DNA of 5,126 bases, from assembly GCA_905201895.1 (NCBI GenBank), contig CAJKPX010000098.1, positions 1 to 5,126 of the forward strand, read 5' to 3'. The notes beneath the pieces were generated by a model that was given only the letters and a program-made list of their open reading frames with translations, was not told the DNA's origin and did no database searches. A program made the position numbers and the translations under genes. This document shows, piece after piece, positions 1 to 5,084 of this stretch. The DNA is from an uncultured Eubacteriales bacterium. Lineage in GTDB: Bacteria; Bacillota; Clostridia; Oscillospirales; CAG-272. The first letter of the stretch is position 1. Each line of letters opens with the position of its first letter.

Positions 1-7
1 GTGCAAG

Positions 8-26
8 CCACCAGCACGGCTGGTGG
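8..26. repeat. Perfect 8-bp palindrome at window edge, possible IS200/IS605-type end or dispersed repeat
   Basis: CCACCAGC (8-15) pairs perfectly with GCTGGTGG (19-26) around an ACG loop. GTGC at 1-4 could also pair with GCAC at 38-41 and enclose the hairpin. No T-run follows directly, so it is not a standard intrinsic terminator. Short GC-rich hairpins of this shape occur at the ends of IS200/IS605-family elements and in REP-like repeats, which is the basis for the suggestion. No transposase is visible and the element would lie outside the window. It could equally be the 3' part of an unidentified structured RNA. The palindrome itself is certain; its identity is a guess. Confidence 0.4.
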
Positions 27-125
27 TCATGACTGTCGCACCGAAAAACGGCTTTTTTGAGGAAAGATACAAGTTGAACAAAAGGAAAGAAAGAGATTTG
101 ATGAAAATGACGAATTTTTCTTCAA

Positions 126-141
126 CCACAATATCTTGTGT
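126..141. promoter_or_regulatory. NrdR box 1 (distal), ribonucleotide reductase repressor site
   Basis: The 16-mer CCACAATATCTTGTGT matches the NrdR consensus (acaCwAtATaTwGtgt) at 14 of 16 positions by eye, including the C, A, AT, T and G core. NrdR is an ATP-cone/zinc-ribbon repressor that senses the ATP/dATP balance and controls ribonucleotide reductase operons, normally through a pair of boxes on the same face of the helix. The second box begins 32 bp downstream, about three helical turns, which is the expected geometry. The nrdR gene is not in this window. Confidence 0.85.
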
Positions 142-157
142 AAAAATATTTTGCAAA

Positions 158-173
158 ACACAAAATATTGTGC
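158..173. promoter_or_regulatory. NrdR box 2 (proximal)
   Basis: The 16-mer ACACAAAATATTGTGC matches the NrdR consensus at 14 of 16 positions. It is separated from box 1 by 16 bp (142-157), the usual spacing for paired NrdR boxes. It ends 9 bp before the -35 hexamer of the predicted nrdG promoter, so the pair lies just upstream of the promoter rather than over it. Repression could work through contact with RNA polymerase, or the boxes may also cover a weaker promoter that I could not define. Confidence 0.85.
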
Positions 174-182
174 TTTTTACCC

Positions 183-211
183 TTGACAAGCAGGAGCAAA
201 TATGATATACT
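183..211 (+). promoter_or_regulatory. Sigma-A type promoter of the nrdG-nrdD operon, extended -10
   Basis: A perfect -35 TTGACA (183-188) is followed by a 17-bp spacer and the -10 TATACT (206-211), which has one mismatch to TATAAT. TGA (203-205) directly before the -10 supplies an extended -10 TGn. Transcription should start near 216-220, leaving a leader of about 90 nt before nrdG. The tandem NrdR boxes lie immediately upstream. This is the only strong promoter seen in the 309-bp region before nrdG. Confidence 0.85.
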
Positions 212-221
212 GTTAACGCAA

Positions 222-242
222 TCTCGCCGGAATGCGGCGAGA
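222..242 (+). promoter_or_regulatory. 5'-terminal hairpin of the nrdGD leader
   Basis: TCTCGCCG (222-229) pairs perfectly with CGGCGAGA (235-242) around a 5-nt loop, giving an 8-bp GC-rich stem that starts only a few nucleotides after the predicted transcription start. A 5'-end hairpin in this position commonly protects mRNA from 5'-dependent decay; that role is inferred. No T-run follows, so it is not a terminator. An ATG at 232, in frame with nrdG, lies in the loop and lacks a ribosome binding site, which argues against it as the start codon. The remaining leader (243-289) shows no riboswitch that I recognise. Confidence 0.5.
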
Positions 243-289
243 GGTCGAGGGCGACGGGCAGCGATGCGCGCCACCCGATGCAAACGGGC

Positions 290-298
290 GGAGAGGAG
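290..298 (+). promoter_or_regulatory. Ribosome binding site of nrdG (decides the start)
   Basis: GGAGAGGAG lies 11 nt before the ATG at 310 and is the only purine-rich Shine-Dalgarno match near an in-frame start. It favours 310 over the in-frame ATG at 232. Confidence 0.75.
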
Positions 299-309
299 CG
301 AAAAATCCG

Positions 310-999
310 ATGAATATTCAGGGTTATCAGAAAATGACGCTCCTGGACTATCCCGGGAGAGTGGCATGCACGGTTTTTACGGGCGGCTGCAATCTGCGGT
401 GTCCCTTCTGTCATAACGCGGGGCTGGTTGAAGCACCAACGGCGCATGAGAGCGCTGAGGGAGACGTGCTCGACTATCTCGCAAAAAGAAAGGGATTGCT
501 CGATGGCGTTTGCATCACGGGAGGTGAGCCGCTCCTGCAGCCGGATCTGGCAGAGTTTCTCAAGCGAGTTCGTGCAATGGGACACTCGGTTAAGCTCGAC
601 ACCAACGGTACCATGCCCCAACGTCTGGAGGCACTTCTGCACGAGGGTCTGGTTGATTACGTGGCGATGGACGTCAAAAGCTCTCCCCGTGGCTATGCGC
701 GCGCGGTGGGCTGTGAGGTCGATCTCGGCGCGATCGGGCAGAGCATGGAGCTGATTCGTGAGAGTGGCTTGGAATATGAATTCCGCACCACGGCGGTGAA
801 GGGAATTCATACCGTCGGCGATTTCTCCGAGATCGGAGAATGGCTCAAGCCCTGCGACCCTTATTTCATTCAATGCTTCGTGGATTCGGGCAATCTTCTC
901 GGCAGCGGCGTTTCGGCGTTTGACGAGGGAGAGATGCAAGCGATTCTGCGGACAGTCGTTCCCCATCTTCCTCGCACACAGCTGCGCGGCATGTCGTAG
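310..999 (+). CDS. nrdG: Anaerobic ribonucleoside-triphosphate reductase activating protein (radical SAM)
   Basis: 229-residue radical S-adenosylmethionine enzyme that abstracts a hydrogen from the conserved glycine of NrdD to create its catalytic glycyl radical, using an electron from a [4Fe-4S] cluster. The cluster motif is CNLRCPFCHN, with cysteines 27, 31 and 34 (CxxxCxxC). The SAM-binding TGGEP motif is at 70-74, and the rest fits a partial TIM barrel. The opening MTLLDYPGRVACTVF and the late FIQCFVDSGNLL segment resemble the longer NrdG2-type activases of Clostridia and archaea rather than the roughly 155-residue E. coli NrdG. Start 310 is chosen for its GGAGAGGAG site; starting at 232 would add 26 unconserved residues encoded by the leader hairpin. 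nrdG precedes nrdD, the reverse of the E. coli order. The 96-bp gap to nrdD has no convincing terminator, so the two are probably co-transcribed. It could be confused with a pyruvate formate-lyase activase, but the neighbour settles the call. Confidence 0.93.
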   Translation: MNIQGYQKMTLLDYPGRVACTVFTGGCNLRCPFCHNAGLVEAPTAHESAEGDVLDYLAKRKGLLDGVCITGGEPLLQPDLAEFLKRVRAMGHSVKLDTNGTMPQRLEALLHEGLVDYVAMDVKSSPRGYARAVGCEVDLGAIGQSMELIRESGLEYEFRTTAVKGIHTVGDFSEIGEWLKPCDPYFIQCFVDSGNLLGSGVSAFDEGEMQAILRTVVPHLPRTQLRGMS

Positions 1000-1085
1000 A
1001 GCCTGTCAACGGTTGGCGCGGAGGACCCACAAACAGCACACCCCGGCAATTCGGAAACACATAAGAGAAAAACAAAAAAAGGAAA

Positions 1086-1091
1086 GAGGAG
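1086..1091 (+). promoter_or_regulatory. Ribosome binding site of nrdD
   Basis: GAGGAG inside a long purine-rich stretch (about 1062-1094) ends 4 nt before the ATG at 1096. The spacing is slightly short but the match is strong. An upstream GGAAAG (1081-1086) is an alternative at longer spacing. Confidence 0.6.
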
Positions 1092-1095
1092 AAGT

Positions 1096-3474
1096 ATGTA
1101 TCGCGTAAACAAAAGAGACGGTAAGGTTGCGGAGTTTGACATTTCGAAGATCTCCGAGGCGATCAAAAAGGCATTCGATGCCTGCGAGCGCCAATACAAC
1201 GAAAACATCATTGATTTTCTGGCATTGAAGGTCACCTCGGATTTTGAGCCGAAGGTAGCCGACGAGCTGGTTGCGGTAGAGGATATTCAGGACAGCGTGG
1301 AGACCGTTCTGGTTCAGGCAGGCTATGCAGACGTTGCAAAGGCATATATTCTGTATCGCCGTCAGCGCGAGAAGATGCGCAACATGAAGTCCACCATCCT
1401 CGACTACAAGGAGCTGGTTGACAAATACGTAAAGAACATTGACTGGCGCGTAAAGGAGAACTCCACCGTTACCTATTCGGTTGGCGGTCTGATTCTCTCC
1501 AACTCGGGCGCGATCACGGCGAACTATTGGCTCTCCGAGATTTACGATGACGAGATCGCAAACGCGCACAAGAACGCCGACATCCATCTGCATGATCTTT
1601 CGATGCTCACGGGCTACTGCGCAGGCTGGTCGCTCAAGCAGCTCATCGAGGAGGGTCTTGGCGGTGTTGGCGGCAAGATCACCTCGGCACCCGCAAAGCA
1701 TCTGGCAACGCTCTGCAACCAGATGGTCAACTTCCTCGGCATTATGCAGAACGAGTGGGCGGGCGCACAGGCATTTTCTTCCTTTGATACCTATCTGGCT
1801 CCCTTTGTCAGAACCGATAATCTGAGCTATGACGCCGTGAAGAAGTGCATCGAGTCCTTTGTTTACGGTGTAAACACCCCCAGCCGTTGGGGTACGCAGG
1901 CGCCCTTCTCGAACATCACGCTCGACTGGACCGTTCCTCATGACCTCGAGGACGAGTATGCGATCGTTGGCGGCAAGAGAATGGACTTCAAGTACGGCGA
2001 CTGCAAGAAGGAAATGGATATGATCAACCGCGCCTTCATCGAGATCATGATCGACGGTGACGCACACGGCCGCGGCTTCCAGTATCCCATTCCCACCTAT
2101 TCGATCACGAGAGATTTCGACTGGTCGGAAACCGAGAACAACAAGCTGCTCTTTGAGATGACCTCCAAGTACGGCACTCCCTATTTCTCCAACTACGTCA
2201 ACAGCGACATGGAGCCCTCCGACGTGCGAAGCATGTGCTGCCGTCTGCGTCTGGACCTGCGCGAGCTGCGCAAAAAGTCGGGCGGCTTCTTTGGAAGCGG
2301 AGAGAGCACCGGCTCGGTCGGCGTTGTTACCATCAACATGCCCCGCATCGCTTATCTTGCAACCGATAAGGCAGATTTCTTCCGCCGCCTCGATCACCTC
2401 ATGGACATCGCGGCTCGCTCGCTCAAGATCAAGCGCACCGTGATTACCCGTCTGCTTGACGAGGGACTCTATCCCTACACCAAGAGATATCTCGGCACCT
2501 TTGCAAATCACTTCTCCACGATCGGTCTGGTCGGCATGAACGAGGCAGGCCTGAACGCAAAGTGGCTCAGAAAGGACATGACTCACAAGGAAACCCAGGA
2601 GTTTACGCAGGAGGTTCTCAACCACATGCGCGAGCGTCTCTCCGACTATCAGGAGATGTACGGCGACCTGTATAACCTCGAGGCTACTCCCGCAGAGTCG
2701 ACCTCTTACCGTCTTGCAAAGCATGACCGCAAGTTCTATCCCGACATCATTTGTGCATCCGATGCCGACACCCCCTACTACACCAACAGCTCTCACCTGC
2801 CTGTTGGCTACACCGATGACGTGTTCTCGGCACTCGACATTCAGGACGGTCTGCAGACCCTCTACACCTCGGGTACCGTATTCCACGCATACCTCGGTGA
2901 AAAGCTGCCCGATTGGAAGGCTGCTGCAACCATCGTGCGCAAGATTGCAGAGAACTATCGCTTGCCTTACTATTCGCTCTCTCCCACGTACTCGGTATGC
3001 CGCGACCACGGCTATATCGCAGGCGAGCACTTTACCTGCCCCAAGTGCGGCAAGGAGGCTGAGGTTTACAGCCGTATCACCGGCTACTACCGCCCCGTGA
3101 AGAACTGGAACGACGGTAAGTCGCAGGAATACAAGGAGCGCAAGGTTTACAACATCGAAACCTCGGTTCTCACTCACAGCGGACCGCTCGCAGAGGGCTG
3201 TGCTTGTGAGGATGTCAGGGAGAATGAGACTCTGGCAGACGGCGTATACCTCTTTGCATCGGCAACCTGCCCCAACTGCAAGATTGCAGAGGCACTGCTC
3301 GCAAAGGCAAACGTTACCTACACCAAGATTCTTGCCGAGGAGAACGTTGCCCTTGCCGAGGCACTCAAGATTCGTCAGGCTCCCACGCTTGTCAGTGTTG
3401 CGGGCGGCGAGGTTGAAAAGTTCGTTTCGGTTCCCAACATCAAGAAGTTCATTCAGGCTACGGCAAACGTATAA
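1096..3474 (+). CDS. nrdD: Anaerobic (class III) ribonucleoside-triphosphate reductase with fused C-terminal glutaredoxin-like domain
   Basis: 792-residue oxygen-sensitive enzyme that reduces ribonucleoside triphosphates to deoxyribonucleotides with a glycyl radical. Residues 1-95 form an ATP-cone (allosteric nucleotide site; KRDGKVAEFDISKISEAI). The barrel follows, with HLHDL (164-168) and nearby C175, the PSRWGTQAPFSNITLD segment, tandem C381-C382 in MCCRLRLD (probable thiyl-radical cysteine region), and GSVGVVTINMPRIAY. A metal site is suggested by C635-x2-H638 and C648-x2-C651. The glycyl radical is most likely G663 in SRITGYYRP. A linker with C702 and C704 leads to a glutaredoxin-like domain (about 716-792) with the redox motif CPNC (725-728) and a probable cis-proline P763 in QAPTL. 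The fusion implies reduction by a redoxin (NrdD2-like) rather than formate; this is inferred. It follows nrdG under the same NrdR-controlled promoter. The coding region contains no TTA, CTA or TCA codon, which suggests strong codon bias. Confidence 0.96.
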   Translation: MYRVNKRDGKVAEFDISKISEAIKKAFDACERQYNENIIDFLALKVTSDFEPKVADELVAVEDIQDSVETVLVQAGYADVAKAYILYRRQREKMRNMKSTILDYKELVDKYVKNIDWRVKENSTVTYSVGGLILSNSGAITANYWLSEIYDDEIANAHKNADIHLHDLSMLTGYCAGWSLKQLIEEGLGGVGGKITSAPAKHLATLCNQMVNFLGIMQNEWAGAQAFSSFDTYLAPFVRTDNLSYDAVKKCIESFVYGVNTPSRWGTQAPFSNITLDWTVPHDLEDEYAIVGGKRMDFKYGDCKKEMDMINRAFIEIMIDGDAHGRGFQYPIPTYSITRDFDWSETENNKLLFEMTSKYGTPYFSNYVNSDMEPSDVRSMCCRLRLDLRELRKKSGGFFGSGESTGSVGVVTINMPRIAYLATDKADFFRRLDHLMDIAARSLKIKRTVITRLLDEGLYPYTKRYLGTFANHFSTIGLVGMNEAGLNAKWLRKDMTHKETQEFTQEVLNHMRERLSDYQEMYGDLYNLEATPAESTSYRLAKHDRKFYPDIICASDADTPYYTNSSHLPVGYTDDVFSALDIQDGLQTLYTSGTVFHAYLGEKLPDWKAAATIVRKIAENYRLPYYSLSPTYSVCRDHGYIAGEHFTCPKCGKEAEVYSRITGYYRPVKNWNDGKSQEYKERKVYNIETSVLTHSGPLAEGCACEDVRENETLADGVYLFASATCPNCKIAEALLAKANVTYTKILAEENVALAEALKIRQAPTLVSVAGGEVEKFVSVPNIKKFIQATANV

Positions 3475-3491
3475 AACCAACGTACCGATTT

Positions 3492-3519
3492 TTGGCTGAA
3501 GCAGCCGATCTCATATTAT
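3492..3519 (+). promoter_or_regulatory. Possible weak promoter before the trxB-like gene
   Basis: TTGGCT (3492-3497), a 16-bp spacer and TATTAT (3514-3519) resemble a weak sigma-A promoter: the -35 matches at three positions and the -10 at five. Transcription would start near 3526, at the foot of the 10-bp hairpin (3528-3557). The arrangement mirrors the nrdG promoter and its 5' hairpin. It would allow trxB-mntP expression apart from nrdGD. Read-through from nrdD is equally possible. Confidence 0.25.
3494..3506 (+). repeat. Small hairpin downstream of nrdD
   Basis: GGCTG (3494-3498) pairs with CAGCC (3502-3506) around a 3-nt loop. The T-run (3489-3493) precedes rather than follows the stem, so it does not terminate + strand transcription. 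GCAGCC at 3501-3506 is also complementary to GGCTGC at 3532-3537, the 5' arm of the next hairpin, so the two structures can compete. Confidence 0.4.
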
Positions 3520-3527
3520 GAAGGGAC

Positions 3528-3557
3528 GTGGGGCTGCGTCGGGAGATGCAGCCCCAC
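3528..3557 (+). promoter_or_regulatory. 10-bp GC-rich hairpin in the trxB leader
   Basis: GTGGGGCTGC (3528-3537) pairs perfectly with GCAGCCCCAC (3548-3557) around a 10-nt loop (3538-3547). No T-run follows (the next bases are AAAATAACAGT), so this is not a standard intrinsic terminator. It lies between the nrdD stop and the preferred flavoprotein start at 3569. The loop holds GGGAG (3541-3545), the only Shine-Dalgarno-like sequence near that start, but 23 nt from it. Possible roles are a 5' stabiliser, an mRNA processing site that separates nrdD from trxB-mntP, or control of translation. The structure is certain; the role is inferred. Confidence 0.6.
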
Positions 3558-3568
3558 AAAATAACAGT

Positions 3569-4480
3569 ATGTATGATATTATCATTGTAGGCGGAGGTCC
3601 TGCGGGGCTTTGCGCGGCGATCTACGCCAGACGTGCAAACAAGAGCGTTCTGATTCTCGAGCGCGATGCCTTTGGCGGGCAGATCGTTTTTTCTCCCAAG
3701 GTGGAAAACTATCCCGGCTTTGAAACGTTGAGCGGAAGCGAGCTTGCCGACAAGCTGGTGAGCCATGCGCTCGGGCAGGGAGCCGACGTGGAGGTGGAGA
3801 CTGTCACGCGCGTTCGCGATGAGGGGGACGTCAAGGTGGTTGAGACCGAATCGGGGCTCTCCTACGAATGCCGTGCCGTGATTATTGCAAACGGCGCAAA
3901 GCACCGTCATCTGGGTCTGCCCAACGAGGAAAAATTCATTGGTGAGGGCATTTCCTTCTGCGCGGTGTGTGACGGCGCGTTTTACAAAAATAAGACCGTT
4001 GCGCTGGTTGGCGGCGGAAATTCGGCTCTGCAGGAGGCGATCCTGCTCTCTGAGACTTGCAAAAAGGTCTATGTCATTCAAAATCTCGATTTCCTCACGG
4101 GTGAGCGTCGCCTCGAGGAAATTTTGCGCAAGAGGGGCAACGTGGAGATCATCACGGGAACCGTGATCGCAGAGATTCCCGACCGTCCCGAATTTGACCG
4201 CGTGGTGACCCGTCGCGTTGCCGACGGTGTTGAACAGACGCTTGAGATCGACGGCATGTTCGTTGCCATCGGTCTTGTCCCGGAAAACGGCGCGTTTGCT
4301 GACGTTGCCGCGCTCGACGGTGCAGGTTATTTTGCATCGGGCGAGGATTGCACCACCTCAAGCCGCGGCATTTTTGTGGCAGGTGACTGCCGCGCGAAGG
4401 GAGTTCGACAGGTTTCCACCGCCACGTCCGACGGCGCGGTTGCGGCAATCGCCGCATGTCGTTACATCGACTCGCTATGA
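3569..4480 (+). CDS. trxB: Thioredoxin-reductase-like FAD flavoprotein (atypical electron donor site)
   Basis: 303-residue low-molecular-weight thioredoxin reductase-type flavoprotein, which passes electrons through FAD and a CxxC pair to a small redoxin. The N-terminal FAD motif is VGGGPAG (7-13). The redox centre is CAVC (131-134) followed by DGAFY. A second nucleotide fold has GGGNSA (148-153), and the C-terminal FAD segment is FVAGDCR followed by QVSTATSDGAVAA. Where E. coli TrxB has HRRxxxR, which binds the NADPH 2'-phosphate, this protein has QNLDFLTG (171-178). NADPH use is therefore doubtful, and NADH or another donor is possible. Start 3569 is chosen because family members begin a few residues before the FAD motif. 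The in-frame ATG at 3518 would add 17 residues encoded by the hairpin and has no ribosome binding site; 3569 also lacks a normal one. The fused redoxin of NrdD is an obvious candidate substrate. The stop overlaps the mntP start. Confidence 0.88.
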   Translation: MYDIIIVGGGPAGLCAAIYARRANKSVLILERDAFGGQIVFSPKVENYPGFETLSGSELADKLVSHALGQGADVEVETVTRVRDEGDVKVVETESGLSYECRAVIIANGAKHRHLGLPNEEKFIGEGISFCAVCDGAFYKNKTVALVGGGNSALQEAILLSETCKKVYVIQNLDFLTGERRLEEILRKRGNVEIITGTVIAEIPDRPEFDRVVTRRVADGVEQTLEIDGMFVAIGLVPENGAFADVAALDGAGYFASGEDCTTSSRGIFVAGDCRAKGVRQVSTATSDGAVAAIAACRYIDSL

Positions 4481-5070
4481 CATACGATTTTGCCTTTTTC
4501 TTTACTAATATCATGCTTGGCGTAGGGCTCGCAATGGACGCCTTTTCGGTGTCGGTTGCGAACGGACTCAACGAGCCTTGCATGCGCACGCGAAAGATGA
4601 TTGGAATTGCAGGTACCTTTGCGCTCTTTCAGGGGCTCATGCCGCTGATCGGTTGGTTTTGCGTGCACACGCTGCTTTCCTATTTTCAAGCCTTTGAGCC
4701 CTTCATTCCGTGGATTGCGCTTGCACTGCTTGGCTTCATTGGAGGAAAAATGCTCTGGGAGGGCATCACCTGCAAATGTGAGGACGCCGACAAGCCTTGC
4801 ACGCGTCTTGGTGTGGCGGCGCTGCTTTTGCAGGGTGTGGCTACCTCAATCGACGCGCTTTCGGTCGGCTTCACCATTGCCGAATACGATGCCATTGCCG
4901 CGACTGTGGCGGCTCTGCTCATCGCGCTCGTCACCTTTATCATCTGCGCGCTCGGACTCCTGATCGGGCGTCGGGTCGGCACCTGCGTGGCAGGGAAGGC
5001 AGGCATCTTCGGCGGCATCATCCTTATCATCATCGGACTCAACATCTTCATCCAAGGCGTTTTCCTTTAA
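4477..5070 (+). CDS. mntP: Manganese efflux pump MntP
   Basis: 197-residue integral membrane protein of the MntP (formerly DUF204/YebN) family, which exports Mn2+ across the cytoplasmic membrane. Six hydrophobic segments are visible, at about 5-27, 40-63, 68-90, 107-129, 132-157 and 168-190. The two half-repeats carry the family motifs AMDAFSVSVANG (D21) and ATSIDALSVGF (D126), acidic residues expected to lie in the transport path. Length is close to E. coli MntP (188 residues). The start at 4477 overlaps the upstream stop as ATGA, and no Shine-Dalgarno sequence is visible, so translation is probably coupled to the flavoprotein gene. An in-frame ATG at 4456 would add seven residues and overlap more. 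No yybP-ykoY manganese riboswitch is seen; the gene has no leader of its own. A 19-bp inverted repeat follows 14 bp after the stop. Confidence 0.93.
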   Translation: MTYDFAFFFTNIMLGVGLAMDAFSVSVANGLNEPCMRTRKMIGIAGTFALFQGLMPLIGWFCVHTLLSYFQAFEPFIPWIALALLGFIGGKMLWEGITCKCEDADKPCTRLGVAALLLQGVATSIDALSVGFTIAEYDAIAATVAALLIALVTFIICALGLLIGRRVGTCVAGKAGIFGGIILIIIGLNIFIQGVFL

Positions 5071-5084
5071 TGGATTGTTAACAG

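Noticed and set aside
41..58. Intrinsic terminator for an upstream gene (CCG, A5, CGG then CTTTTTT)
   Set aside because: The T-run is suggestive, but the stem is only 3 bp and its first C may belong to the outer pairing of the palindrome. Too weak to list without knowing the upstream gene.
74..102. Second promoter TTGAAC, N17, TTTGAT upstream of the NrdR boxes
   Set aside because: Both hexamers match at only four positions, in A-rich DNA where such matches arise by chance, and a far stronger promoter lies downstream.
23..205. 60-codon reading frame across the nrdG control region
   Set aside because: It runs through both NrdR boxes and the promoter and has low-complexity, Lys-rich and Phe-rich content. 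The internal ATG at 101 with a nearby GGAAAG is likewise explained by A-rich non-coding DNA.
232..309. N-terminal extension of nrdG from the ATG at 232
   Set aside because: The ATG is in the loop of a leader hairpin with no ribosome binding site, about 14 nt from the predicted transcription start. The ATG at 310 has a strong Shine-Dalgarno sequence and gives the normal family N-terminus.
1006..3480. Minus-strand reading frame of 824 codons opposite nrdD
   Set aside because: It is in codon register with nrdD and is open only because nrdD lacks TTA, CTA and TCA codons. It starts with TTG, and its translation shows no recognisable family motif, whereas nrdD is strongly conserved.
3518..3568. 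17-residue N-terminal extension of the trxB-like protein from 3518
   Set aside because: No ribosome binding site; the residues are encoded by the hairpin and are unlike the family N-terminus; the ATG also overlaps the possible -10 element.
3546..3590. 14-codon leader peptide starting in the hairpin loop and overlapping the trxB start
   Set aside because: GGGAG directly abuts this ATG, leaving no room for normal initiation. The peptide shows no regulatory codon run.
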